Shown: positions 24,960 through 34,300 of the stretch, piece by piece | How positions within the stretch are numbered: the stretch's first letter is position 1 | Layout of the letters: the number at the start of each line of letters is the position of its first letter | Source of the DNA: Streptomyces buecherae | Lineage (GTDB): Bacteria; Actinomycetota; Actinomycetes; Streptomycetales; Streptomycetaceae | NCBI RefSeq assembly: GCF_014295035.1 | Contig: NZ_CP060404.1 | Location: 600,001-664,000 of the forward strand | Reading direction: 5' to 3' | DNA: 64,000 nt | Position numbers and translations under genes: made by a program | The notes under the pieces: generated by a model | Database searches by the model: none | The model's input: the letters and a program-made list of their open reading frames with translations, nothing else | What the model was told of the DNA's origin: nothing

Positions 24960-25700
24960 TCAGTCGGTCGCCATCTGCTGGGCGTACGCCCCCGAGAGCT
25001 GGCTGCGGGAGTCCGCCAGGTAGTCGGCGAGCAGGGCCTCGGCCTCCGCGACGCGCCCCGCGTCCAGTGCCTCCCAAACCTGCCTGTTACGGGTCAAATA
25101 GGGCGCGTGGAAGCGGCGCGGGTCGGCCATCACGTGGAAGACTAGGCGGAGTTCGGCGAGCACGCCGCGCATCAGGTCGTTCGTCCGCGGGCTGCCCGCC
25201 AGGGCGACGATGCCCTGGTGGAAGCGGATGTTGGCGGTGGACAGGTCCTGCCAGGCACGCCCGCGCGCGGCCTCCTCGCCGGCGACGACGGCCGCCTCGA
25301 TCGCCCGCATCGCCTCGGCGACCGCGCCCGTGTACGGGGGCTCGCCCACGCCGCGTACCGCCGCGCACTCCACCAGCGAGCGAACCCGGTAGATGTCGCC
25401 GAGGTCCTCGACCGTCACGACGCGTACGAACACTCCGCGATTGAGCTCATGCACCAGCAGACGTTCGCGGGTCAGCAGCCGGAACGCCTCCCGGAGCGTG
25501 TTGCGCGAGATGCCGAGGGCCCCCTTGATGCTGTCCTCGGAGAGCTTGGTGCCGGGCGGGAAGAATCCCTCGGCGATGCGGTCGCGCAGCACGTCGGCCA
25601 CCCGCTCCGCGGTGCTCGTGCGTCCGAGCAGCAGCCGGTCGGTCTCCAGTCCGGAAACGTCGATCACTGCCGTGAGCCGTTCGTCCGCACCGCTTGTCAC
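24960..25700 (-). CDS. GntR/FCD family regulator of 5-oxoproline genes
   Basis: A 246-residue FadR-subfamily GntR regulator. The N-terminal winged helix (approximately residues 25-95) contains DRIAEGFFPPGTKLSEDSIKGALGISRNTLREAFRLL. The C-terminal all-helical FCD ligand domain contains the metal-binding pattern FHQGIVALAGSPR and FHAPYL. The GTG at 25700 has AGGGAGA eight bases upstream. It lies between the transporter operon and pxpABC. Two copies of one palindrome mark the promoters on either side, so it is the likely regulator, perhaps responding to 5-oxoproline, glutamate or a related acid. Confidence 0.88.
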   Translation of the reverse strand: MTSGADERLTAVIDVSGLETDRLLLGRTSTAERVADVLRDRIAEGFFPPGTKLSEDSIKGALGISRNTLREAFRLLTRERLLVHELNRGVFVRVVTVEDLGDIYRVRSLVECAAVRGVGEPPYTGAVAEAMRAIEAAVVAGEEAARGRAWQDLSTANIRFHQGIVALAGSPRTNDLMRGVLAELRLVFHVMADPRRFHAPYLTRNRQVWEALDAGRVAEAEALLADYLADSRSQLSGAYAQQMATD

Positions 25701-26075
25701 GCTGGTTCTCCCTCACCCGGTGCGACCATCGTGGGATGACCGCGTCTGCCCTGTTGAGCGCGCCGGCGCTCGGCTCGGCGCGACAGAAGTCAAGCCGAGA
25801 TACACCCACGATCACAACAATCCCTTGTCGGATCGTTCAACAATCGTCTACGTTGAGTGTCGGCCGGTCGGCCCGGTTGCACGACAGCGGAGAGTTCTAC
25901 GGATGCGGGTCGACCGGTCCACGGCGTCAGGCTCCGCGCCCCGCGGGGAGCATGGCGTCGCCGGCGTCGGACCCGCCGGCCACCCCCGGCCCCGCGCGCC
26001 AGCGGCCACGCCCCGGCGCCCGCCCCTTGCCACGACGTCGCGCGCCGCACGGCGCGCCTGCCCGAACGGACGGAC
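25701..26075. other. Divergent region between gntR and pxpA
   Basis: About 375 bases holding the promoters of the GntR gene and pxpABC and the second operator copy at 25824-25845. The part from about 25900 to the pxpA start is extremely GC-rich, without recognisable signals. It forms an open frame ahead of pxpA but lacks family resemblance. Confidence 0.4.
25824..25845. promoter_or_regulatory. GntR operator, gntR/pxpA promoter region
   Basis: CTTGTCG followed by the palindrome GATCGTTCAACAATC (25831-25845). It is the inverted near-copy of the site at 24726-24747: 19 of 20 bases match over the longest block. It sits about 125 bases upstream of the regulator gene and 230 upstream of pxpA, so it may serve autoregulation as well as pxpABC control. 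Confidence 0.7.
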
Positions 26076-26855
26076 ATGACCGACGACGCGGACCGACCTG
26101 CGATCGACCTCAACGCCGATCTCGGAGAGGGCTTCGGCCGCTGGCACCTGACCGACGACGACGCCCTGCTCTCCGTCGTCACCAGCGCCAACGTCGCCTG
26201 CGGCTTCCACGCCGGCGACCCGTCGACCATGCGGCGGGTGTGCGATCTGGCTGCCGAGCGCGGCGTGGTGATCGGCGCCCAGGTCTCCTACCGCGACCTG
26301 GCCGGCTTCGGGCGGCGCGCCATGGACGTACCGCCGCGCGAGCTGGCCGACGAGGTCGCGTACCAGATCGGCGCGTTGGACGTCTTCGCGCGCGCCGCCG
26401 GCGCCCGGGTGGCCTACGTCAAGCCGCACGGCGCGCTCTACAACCGGTGCGTGCACGACGAACAGCAGGCGGCTGCCGTGGTGGACGGCGTGCGCCTGGC
26501 GAGCGACGCGCCGCTGCCCGTCCTCGGGTTGCCCGGCTCGCTGCTCCTCGCGGCGGCCAGGGCGGCCGAACTGCCGGCCGTACCCGAGGCGTTCGCCGAC
26601 CGCGCGTACACCGCGCACGCCACGCTGGTGTCGCGCGGCACCCCCGGAGCGGTCATCGACGATCCGAACGCCGTGGTCAAACGGTCGCTGACGATCGCCC
26701 GCGATAGAGCCGTGACCACCATCGACGGGGAACAGGTCGACGTGCACGCGCGGTCGCTGTGCCTGCATGGCGACACCCCGGGCGCGGCGGCGACCGCCCG
26801 CCGGGTACGGGCCGAACTGGCGGCGGCCGGCGTCAGGTTCAGGGCCTTCGCGTGA
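26076..26855 (+). CDS. pxpA: 5-oxoprolinase subunit A
   Basis: A 259-residue LamB/YcsF family protein, subunit A of the bacterial ATP-dependent 5-oxoprolinase PxpABC, which opens 5-oxoproline to glutamate. Family motifs are intact: DLNADLGEGFG (near the N-terminus), ANVACGFHAGD, YVKPHGALYN and the C-terminal VDVHARSLCLHGDTPGA. The frame is open upstream, but homology-like sequence begins at the ATG at 26076, giving the usual family length. It is the first gene of pxpABC, with 107 bases to pxpB. Confidence 0.92.
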   Translation: MTDDADRPAIDLNADLGEGFGRWHLTDDDALLSVVTSANVACGFHAGDPSTMRRVCDLAAERGVVIGAQVSYRDLAGFGRRAMDVPPRELADEVAYQIGALDVFARAAGARVAYVKPHGALYNRCVHDEQQAAAVVDGVRLASDAPLPVLGLPGSLLLAAARAAELPAVPEAFADRAYTAHATLVSRGTPGAVIDDPNAVVKRSLTIARDRAVTTIDGEQVDVHARSLCLHGDTPGAAATARRVRAELAAAGVRFRAFA

Positions 26856-26962
26856 GGGAACACGCGCCGCACGCGCCCACGACGCGCCCGCCCTCGGGAG
26901 ACGGCGGGCCGACCCCGGCACCCGACGCCGAGCACACCCGGCACATCGAGGAGGTGGCCGGC

Positions 26963-27727
26963 ATGCCGCACCAGGCACCGGACCGCGCCGGCTTCGCCGT
27001 GCGCGGCCTGCCCGTGGGGGAGAACGCGCTGCTGCTCGAGGTGGACTCCGACGAGGCGGTCGAGGCCCTGCACGCCGAGGTGCTGCGGCAGCTCGGCACG
27101 GCGGAGTTGCCCGCCGTGCGGGACGTCGTCCCCGCCGCCCGCACCGTGCTCCTCGACGGCCTGGCCGACCCCGCGCGCACCGCCGCGCTGGCCGCCCGCT
27201 GGCACATCCCCGCGCCCACGCGCGGCCAGGGGACGGCCGTGGAGATCCCGGTGCGCTACGACGGCCCGGACCTGGCCGAGGTCGCGAAGGTGTGGGGTGT
27301 CACGCCCGACGAGGTCGTACGCATCCACTCCGGCACCGAGTTCCGCGTCGCCTTCTGCGGGTTCGCGCCCGGCTTCGGCTACCTGACCGGGCTGCCCAGC
27401 CGCTACCACGTGCCGCGCCGCGACACCCCGCGCACCCGCGTCCCGACCGGTTCCCTCGCCCTCGCCGGCCCCTACACCGGCGTCTACCCGCGGCCCTCGC
27501 CCGGCGGGTGGCAGCTCATCGGGACCTCGGACGCGGTGCTCTGGGACGCCACCCGCGACCCCGTGGCGCTCTTCGCCCCCGGCACCCGGGTCCGCTTCGT
27601 ACCGTGCGACGACCGCCGCCCCGCGCACGAGGACGGCGCCGGCCCGCCCGGCGGCGCCCCCGCGCACCCCACGGCCGACCTGCCGGCCCCCGGCCGGCGC
27701 CCCGCGGTGAACGGAGCGCGCCGATGA
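26963..27727 (+). CDS. pxpB: 5-oxoprolinase subunit B
   Basis: A 254-residue KipI-like protein, subunit B of PxpABC. The cyclophilin-like domain motifs FCGFAPGFGYLTGLP and RVPTGSLALAGPYTGVYP are clear, and the N-terminal half matches the family (GENALLLEVDSDEAVEALHAEV). The ATG at 26963 has a strong GAGGAGG eight bases upstream. The frame runs further upstream, but that part overlaps the end of pxpA and looks noncoding. A Pro/Ala-rich tail of about 30 residues precedes the stop, which overlaps the pxpC start as ATGA. Confidence 0.92.
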   Translation: MPHQAPDRAGFAVRGLPVGENALLLEVDSDEAVEALHAEVLRQLGTAELPAVRDVVPAARTVLLDGLADPARTAALAARWHIPAPTRGQGTAVEIPVRYDGPDLAEVAKVWGVTPDEVVRIHSGTEFRVAFCGFAPGFGYLTGLPSRYHVPRRDTPRTRVPTGSLALAGPYTGVYPRPSPGGWQLIGTSDAVLWDATRDPVALFAPGTRVRFVPCDDRRPAHEDGAGPPGGAPAHPTADLPAPGRRPAVNGARR

Positions 27728-28611
27728 GCGAGTTCACCACCCTGGAGGTGGTGCGCGCCGGGGCGCTCACCACTGTGCAGGACCTGGGGCGCGCGGGCCA
27801 CGCGCATCTGGGCGTGCCGCGCTCGGGCGCCCTGGACGAGCCCGCGCACCGGCTCGCCAACCGCCTGGTGGGCAACCCGGAGCAGGCCGCGACCCTGGAG
27901 ACGACCCTCACCGGTTGCGCCGTGCGCGTGGACCGACCCGTCACCGTCGCCGTCACCGGGGCGCCCTGCCCGGTCCGGGTGGGCGGCCGGCCCGCCCCCT
28001 GGGGCGCGCCGATCCGGCTGCCGGCCGGGGCCCGGGTGGACGTCGGCGCCGCCGCCCACGGGGTGCGCAGCTATCTCGCCTTCGCCGGCGGCGTCGACGC
28101 GGCCCCCGTGCTCGGCAGCCGCGCCACGGACGTGCTCTCCGGGCTCGGGCCCGACCCGCTGGCCGACGGTGCCGTGCTGCGGCTCGGCCCACCGACGGGC
28201 GCTGTGCCCCACCTGGACGCGGCGCCGGCTCCTGGGCCGGCGCGCGAGTTGGTGCTGCCCCTGCTGCTCGGCCCGCGCGACGCTTGGTTCACGGCGCGGG
28301 CGCTGCGCACGCTGGGCCGCGCCGCGTACGCCGTCTCCCCCGCGAGCAACAGGATCGGGCTGCGCACCGAGGGCCCGGCGCTCGAACGCGCGCGGGAGGG
28401 CGAACTGCCCAGCGAGGGCATGGCACTCGGCGCGCTCCAGGTGCCGCCGGACGGCCGGCCGGTGCTCTTCCTGCACGACCACCCGACGACCGGCGGCTAC
28501 CCGGTCATCGGGGTCGTCCCCGAGCGCTGGTTGGCCGCGGCGGCGCAGGCCGTGCCGGGCACGCCGGTGCGCTTCGTGCCCCGCCGGGCGCGCTCGGTGG
28601 CACACGGCTGA
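27724..28611 (+). CDS. pxpC: 5-oxoprolinase subunit C
   Basis: A 295-residue KipA/biotin-dependent-carboxylase-like domain protein, subunit C of PxpABC. Characteristic segments are TVQDLGRAGHAHLGVPRSGALDE near residue 20, SYLAFAGGVD near 115, SPASNRIGLRTEGPAL and the C-terminal TTGGYPVIGVV. Its ATG overlaps the pxpB stop, so B and C are translationally coupled. In some bacteria KipI/KipA-like proteins are instead inhibitors of sporulation kinases; the adjacent pxpA and pcp make the oxoprolinase role much more likely here. Confidence 0.92.
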   Translation: MSEFTTLEVVRAGALTTVQDLGRAGHAHLGVPRSGALDEPAHRLANRLVGNPEQAATLETTLTGCAVRVDRPVTVAVTGAPCPVRVGGRPAPWGAPIRLPAGARVDVGAAAHGVRSYLAFAGGVDAAPVLGSRATDVLSGLGPDPLADGAVLRLGPPTGAVPHLDAAPAPGPARELVLPLLLGPRDAWFTARALRTLGRAAYAVSPASNRIGLRTEGPALERAREGELPSEGMALGALQVPPDGRPVLFLHDHPTTGGYPVIGVVPERWLAAAAQAVPGTPVRFVPRRARSVAHG

Positions 28612-29124
28612 CGGGGGCGCCGGGGCCGCGTCGTACGACGACGGCCGGTGCCGTCAGGGCCGGGTGGTCGACATGTCGTCCGGGCCCGGTGGCTGACCTT
28701 TTCAAACGGCTCTAAGGATTTGTCGATACGGCCGCGCCCCGCGACGCTGGGCCGTGGATGGGGAATGGAGCCGCCCTTAGCGGCGATTCCCAGGGGGCAT
28801 CCAGGGAGGGTGGAACGGCCCGTGTGCGGGGGACGGCCACACGTGCGGTGTTCAGGCACCGTGCGGCGTCGGCCCCCGAGCCCACACGGCAGTCGCCGCC
28901 AGGCGGCGAGCCTGGGCCGGCCATCGCTGCCGATGGGCTCCGCGCGCTGAGACCGCGCGGAGCCCATCCGCCCTCCCACCCGGCCCCCGCGCGCTGACGC
29001 GACGTCCGGCGGGTCCCCGCGAGCCTCGCCGAACCCGGTTCCCACGGGGCGCGCCGTCCGCCGACCGACCCAGGGGGCGCCTTCATGGCGCGCGCCCGGC
29101 CCCCGGTCGGCCGCCGCCTGACGG
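28612..29124. other. Intergenic region after pxpC
   Basis: About 510 bases between the 3' ends of pxpC and the carotenoid oxygenase gene. It holds a strong hairpin at 28932-28968; otherwise no gene or signal was recognised. Confidence 0.5.
28932..28968. terminator. Perfect 15-bp hairpin between convergent genes
   Basis: GATGGGCTCCGCGCG (28932-28946) pairs fully with CGCGCGGAGCCCATC (28954-28968) around a seven-base loop. It could terminate both pxpABC and the carotenoid oxygenase transcript. There is no U-tract. Confidence 0.65.
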
Positions 29125-30507
29125 TTACCCGCCGATCTCGTTGTCGGCTATCCAGTTGCCGTGGAACCCGAAGGGGACGCGTCGCGGCAGGTGGACGCGT
29201 GCCACGGGAGCCGCGGTGACGTCGGCGGCGTCGAGCACGACCAGTTCGCCGCGACCGGTGTTGCCGTCGTGGACGACCGAGAGGATCCAGCCGTCGTCCT
29301 CGGCCGTGGCGCCGGGTCGCGCCACGAACGTCGGCTCCTGGGTCACGCGCCCGGCCCCGAAGTCGTGTGTCGACGCCTCGCCGGTCGTGGTGTCGAACTT
29401 GACCAGGGGGCCGGGTTCGAAGCTGCCGCCGAGGTCGCGGTTGACGTCGTCGGTCAGACGCAGGCTGGCGGGGCCGGTGCCGCCGAACCAGCCGTAGCGG
29501 TGCGGGCGCCCGAGCCACTCCGCGTTGATCCGGGGCCATTCGACGGCGCGGTCGGACATGATCTGCTCGGAGACGGTCCCCCGGTCCGGGTCGATGGTCC
29601 AGCGGGCCAGCGCGGGCAGCCCGTCGGCGGGTCCGCCGAACACGTCGCGGAAGACCGTGTCGTAGCGGACCACGTCCATGACGATCGAACCGCCCGGGGC
29701 GTCGTACGCGTTGAGGACGTGGAAGACGTAGCAGCGCGGCGCGTCGCACCACGTGACCTGCCGCGCCGTGCCGCCGCGCGGCAGCACTCCCACCCGCGAG
29801 GGGTGCTCCTCGTTCCAGCGCATCGGGAGCGCGTCGCCCGTCTGAGGCACCCCCGCCTCCAGGCGGCCGACGGCGTCCGTCGACAGGGTCACCGGCAGGT
29901 CGAGCAGCACGACCCGGGTGGCGGTCAGCGCCATGTCGTGGACCATCGGGCCTCCGGAGACGGGCAGTTCGGCGGTGTGCGTCGCCTTTCCGGTGGCGTC
30001 CAGGACGACGTAGCGCAGGTGCTCGGCGTCGGGCCTGATCAGGTAGTTGACGGCGTGCATCTCGCCGGTCACCGGGTCGATCTTCGGGTGGGCGGTGAAG
30101 CCAGTGCGTAAGGCCCCGTCGGCGTCCCAGGTCGCCATCCGGTTCAGGTCGGGGGCGATCGAGACCGGTGCCCCGCCGCCCTCGACGAGGGCGAGGAGCC
30201 GGCCGCCCTGGGCCAGGATGTTGGTGTTGGGCGAGTCCTCGGGAACGTCACCGTGCACGAACCGGTTGCGGTACCACTCGGCACGCCCGTCGCGCAGCCG
30301 GACGCCGTGCACCATGCCCCGCCCGACGAACCAGTGGTGGCCCCGACCGGTCTCCTCGGGCGCCGTGGGGTTGGGGCCGATCCGCAGGTAGCGGCCGTTC
30401 AGTTCGGGGGGCAGCACCCCGGTCACCGGCAGGTCGTCGACGCTGACCTCGTCGGCGACGGGGGCGAAGTTGCCGTTCAGGTAGGGGGTGTGGGTCGCGG
30501 CGCTCAT
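29125..30507 (-). CDS. Carotenoid oxygenase (RPE65/CCD family)
   Basis: A 460-residue non-haem iron dioxygenase of the carotenoid cleavage/lignostilbene family. The four iron-binding His residues are apparent: His140 (FTAHPKID), His190 (MVHDMALT), His263 (YVFHVLNAYD) and His449 (FHGNWI). The N-terminal YLRIGPNP block is typical. It would cleave a C=C bond of an apocarotenoid, stilbene or related phenylpropanoid; the substrate cannot be predicted. ATG 30507 has GGAG five bases upstream. It is divergent from a PadR regulator with 111 bases between them, so PadR is a likely repressor. PadR proteins often sense phenolic acids, which leaves a phenolic/stilbene substrate open. Confidence 0.88.
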   Translation of the reverse strand: MSAATHTPYLNGNFAPVADEVSVDDLPVTGVLPPELNGRYLRIGPNPTAPEETGRGHHWFVGRGMVHGVRLRDGRAEWYRNRFVHGDVPEDSPNTNILAQGGRLLALVEGGGAPVSIAPDLNRMATWDADGALRTGFTAHPKIDPVTGEMHAVNYLIRPDAEHLRYVVLDATGKATHTAELPVSGGPMVHDMALTATRVVLLDLPVTLSTDAVGRLEAGVPQTGDALPMRWNEEHPSRVGVLPRGGTARQVTWCDAPRCYVFHVLNAYDAPGGSIVMDVVRYDTVFRDVFGGPADGLPALARWTIDPDRGTVSEQIMSDRAVEWPRINAEWLGRPHRYGWFGGTGPASLRLTDDVNRDLGGSFEPGPLVKFDTTTGEASTHDFGAGRVTQEPTFVARPGATAEDDGWILSVVHDGNTGRGELVVLDAADVTAAPVARVHLPRRVPFGFHGNWIADNEIGG

Positions 30508-30618
30508 CGGGACTCCGATCGTCAGATGTGACGGTGCAATGTGTACTGTTCGGATACTCCAACTCCCGGCGTCGCGTGTGCAATGCTGAGGTTCAGACCA
30601 TCCGGATCGGGGCAAGGG

Positions 30619-31236
30619 ATGCCAACGTTCTCCGCCAGCGCCTACGTCGTGCTCGGTCTCCTCGCACAGTCGGGTTCCGCCACGCCGTACGCGCTCGACC
30701 GCGAGATCCAGCAGAGCATCGGACATTTCTGGGCCTTCCCCAGGTCCCAGATCTACGCGGAGGCGGCCCGGCTCGTACGCCACGGGCTCGTCGTGGAGGA
30801 GCGGGAGGGCTCCGGGCGCCGGCGCCGGACGCTGTCGCTGACCCCGGCCGGGCGGGACCTGCTCGCCAGGTGGCTCACCGGCCCGGCGGATCGGCCCACG
30901 GAGATCCACGACGAGGGCCTGTTGCGGCTCTACTTCCAGCGGGACGGTTCGTCCGGCGCGGACCAGGTGCGACGCCTCGCCGAGCAGCAACTGCTCGCGC
31001 ACCGCCGCAAGCTCGCCGAGTACGAGACGATCCTCGCGACGGCCCCGGCCGCGGACGAACTCCCGGCGGACCCGCCTGGGCTCGGCCTGACCTTCCAGCC
31101 CCCGCAGGCCGCCGCCCTGGCGTACGGCCTGCGGTTCGAGCGGATGGCCATCGACTTCTGGTCGGAGATCGCCGAGCGCGGCGCCGACGTGGTGGACCCG
31201 CGCGTTCCGGTGGCCGATGCGGATGGCGAGCAGTGA
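30619..31236 (+). CDS. PadR family transcriptional regulator
   Basis: A 205-residue PadR regulator. The N-terminal winged helix (residues 1-85) has the family's LGLLAQSGSATPYALDREI, the aromatic recognition region FWAFPRSQIYAEAARLVRHGLV, and the wing GRRRRTLSLTPAGRDLL. The C-terminal part is the helical dimerisation domain of PadR subfamily 1. The ATG at 30619 has GGGG seven bases upstream and gives the usual N-terminus. It is divergently transcribed from the carotenoid oxygenase gene and probably controls it. Confidence 0.85.
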   Translation: MPTFSASAYVVLGLLAQSGSATPYALDREIQQSIGHFWAFPRSQIYAEAARLVRHGLVVEEREGSGRRRRTLSLTPAGRDLLARWLTGPADRPTEIHDEGLLRLYFQRDGSSGADQVRRLAEQQLLAHRRKLAEYETILATAPAADELPADPPGLGLTFQPPQAAALAYGLRFERMAIDFWSEIAERGADVVDPRVPVADADGEQ

Positions 31237-31243
31237 TCGGAGG

Positions 31244-31271
31244 CTCGGTACGCGGGTGTCGGTGTGCCGAG
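31244..31271. terminator. Possible terminator after padR
   Basis: CTCGGTAC (31244-31251) and GTGCCGAG (31264-31271) form an eight-pair stem with one G-T pair. It lies between the convergent padR and 5-oxoprolinase genes. Confidence 0.3.
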
Positions 31272-31334
31272 GCGTCGGGTGTCACGGCTCGCGGTCGCCG
31301 ATAGCGCGCCAGCTCCGAGGCGGTCCCGTGGAGG

Positions 31335-34300
31335 CTATTCCTCGGGCTTCCCGTAGCCCCCGCCCCCCGGCGTGTGCACCACCAGGGCGTCGCCCGCCGC
31401 CGCCCGCACCACGTCGCACCCGGCCAGCGTGCGCACGCCGCCGTCGGCGCGCTCCAGCAGGTTGACCCCGAGGGCGCCCGGCCCACCGCCGGCCATGCCG
31501 TACGGGGCGACCCTGCGGTGGCCGGAGAGCAGCGCGATGGTCATCGGTTCGAGGCAGCGGATGCGCCGGGTCACCCCGCAGCCGCCGCGCCAGCGGCCCC
31601 ACCCGCCGCTCCCCCGCCGCACGGCGAAGGTCTCCACGCGCACCGGGTAGCGCCATTCGAGCACCTCGGGGTCGGTCAACCGGGAGTTGGTCATGTGGGT
31701 CTGGACCGCGTCGGCGCCGTCGAAGCCGTCGCCGGCCCCGGAGCCGCTGGCCAGCGTCTCGTAGTACTGCACCCGGTCGTTGCCGAAGGTGATGTTGTTC
31801 ATCGTCCCCGAGCCCTCCGCCTGCACGCCGAGGGCCCCGTACAGCGCGCCGGTGACCGCCTGCGAGGTCTCCACGTTGCCCGCGACGGTGGCCGCCGGAT
31901 ACGTGGGGGCCAGCATCGAGCCCTCGGGGATGCGCACGTCGAGCGGGGCCAGGCAGCCGCTGTTGAGCGGGATGTCGTGCGCGACCAGGGTGCGGAAGAC
32001 GTAGAGCACCGCGGCCATCACCACCGAGCTTGGCGCGTTGGCGTTGCCCGGCTGCTGGGCGGAGGTGCCGGCGAAGTCCACGACGGCGCCGCGCGTGCGG
32101 TGGTCGACGCGCAACGCGACCTGGATGACGGCGCCGCTGTCGGTCTCGTAGCGGTACGAACCGTCGCGCAGTCCGGCGATGATGGCGCGCACCGACTCCT
32201 CGGCGTTGGCCCGCACGTGGCCCATGTAGGCGTGCACGACGTCGAGGCCGAACTGGTCGACCATCCGGCGCAGTTCCCTGACGCCCTTCTCGTTGGCGGC
32301 GATCTGGGCCCGCAGGTCGGCCAGGTTGGTCTCCGGCGCGCGGGAGGGGTAGCGGGCCGAGGTGAGCAAGTGGCGCGTCGCGCGCTCGCGCAGCTCGCCG
32401 CCGCGCACCAGCAGCCAGTTGTCGAAGAGGACGCCCTCCTCCTCGATGGTGCGGCTGAAGGCGGGCATCGAGCCGGGGGTGCTGCCGCCGATGTCGGCGT
32501 GGTGGCCGCGCGAGGCGACGAGGAACAGCAGTCGCTGCCCGGCGTCGTCGAAGACCGGCGTGACCACGGTGACGTCGGGCAGGTGGGTGCCCCCGTGGTA
32601 CGGGTCGTTGATCGCGTAGACGTCGCCCGGGCGCATCGCGCCGGTATCGCGCCGCAGCACCTCCTTGATCGACTCGCCCATCGAGCCCAGGTGCACCGGG
32701 ATGTGCGGGGCGTTGGCGATCAGGTTGCCCTCGGCGTCGAAGAGCGCGCAGGAGAAGTCGAGGCGCTCCTTGATGTTGACCGAGTGCGCGGTGTTCTCCA
32801 GGCGCACCCCCATGTGCTCGGCGATCGCCATGAAGAGGCTGTTGAAGACCTCAAGGAGCACCGGGTCGGCGCCGGTGCCCGCCGCGACGGTGCGCGGTCG
32901 GGGGCGTACCCGGGTCAGCAGCAGGTGCCCCCGCTCGCCGACGCTGGCCCGCCAGTCCGGCTCGACGACGGTGGTGGCGTCCGCCTCCACGACGAGGGCG
33001 GGCCCGCCGAGCGTGTCGCCCGGGCGCAGATCGGCGCGCCGGTACAGGCGCGTCGGCCGCCAGCGGCCGGCGGCGAACATCCGGACGGTCGGCGGGGGTT
33101 GGGGCGCTTCCCCCGCGCCCGCCGCGTCCTCGCGCGCGGCGGGTCCGGTGCTCACGTGGGCGGGCGCCGCCGCGCACCTGGCCTCGACCGCGACGGCCTC
33201 CGCGACCAGCGGCTTGTCCATGGTGAAGGCGTAGCGGGCGCGGTGCTCGCGCGCGAAGTCGGCCGTCATCGCCGCGGCGTCGGCCAACGGCACGGCGATG
33301 GCCGAGTCGGTGCCGGCGTACCGCAGGTGGACCCGGGTCACGGTGGTGATCGCCTCGCCTGGCAGGCCGTCGGCGGCCAGCTCCGCCCGGGTGCGCTCGG
33401 CCAGTTCCGCGCTGACCGAACACACCCGGTCCATGCCCGCCGGGTCGTCGAGGCGGACCTCGACGGCCGCCTCGCGCATCGCGGTGGCGTCGGCCACCCC
33501 GATGCCGTACGCGGAGAGCACGCCGGCCAGCGGCGGGACGATGACGGTGGTGATGCCGAGCGCGTCGGCGACGGCGCAGGCGTGCTGGCCGCCGGCGCCG
33601 CCGAAGGTGGTCAGCGCGTACCGCGTGACGTCGTGGCCGCGCTGTACGGAGATCTTCTTGACGGCGGTCGCCATGTTGAGCACGGCGATGTCGAGGTAGC
33701 CGGCCGCGACATGTTCGGGCCCGCGACGGTCGCCGGTCGCGGCGGCGATCTCGGCGGCCAGCGCGGCGAACCCCTCGCGCACGGCCGCCACGTCCAGCGG
33801 CTGGTCGGCGTGCGGGCCGAAGACGGCGGGGAAGTGGTCGGCCTGGAGACGCCCGAGCATCACGTTGGCGTCGGTGACGGTCAGCGGCCCGCCGCGGCGG
33901 TAGCAGGCGGGGCCGGGCACCGCGCCGGCGGAGTCGGGGCCGACCCGGTAGCGCTGGCCGTCGAAGCGCAGCACCGAGCCGCCGCCCGCGGCGACGGTGT
34001 GGATGTCCATCATCGGGGCCCGCATCCGCACCCCGGCCACCTCGGTGCCGTAGACCCGCTCGAACTCGCCGGCGTAGTGCGACACGTCAGTGGAGGTGCC
34101 ACCCATGTCGAAGCCGATGACGCGCTCGTGGCCGGCCTCGGCCGCCGAGCGGGCCATGCCGACGACGCCACCGGCGGGCCCGGAGAGCACCGCGTCCTTG
34201 CCACGGAAGTGCGCCGCCTCCCGCAGCCCGCCGTTGGACTGCATGAACATCAGCCGGATGCCACGCAGTTCGCCGGCCACCTCCTCGACGTAGCGCCGCA

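Noticed and set aside
25857..26075. A longer pxpA product starting upstream
   Set aside because: The additional residues are low-complexity Pro/Arg-rich, and the family N-terminus begins at 26076.
30508..30618. A PadR operator in the carotenoid oxygenase/padR gap
   Set aside because: Some short matches occur (GTGTACTG, GGATACTC), but no convincing palindrome or repeat could be defined.
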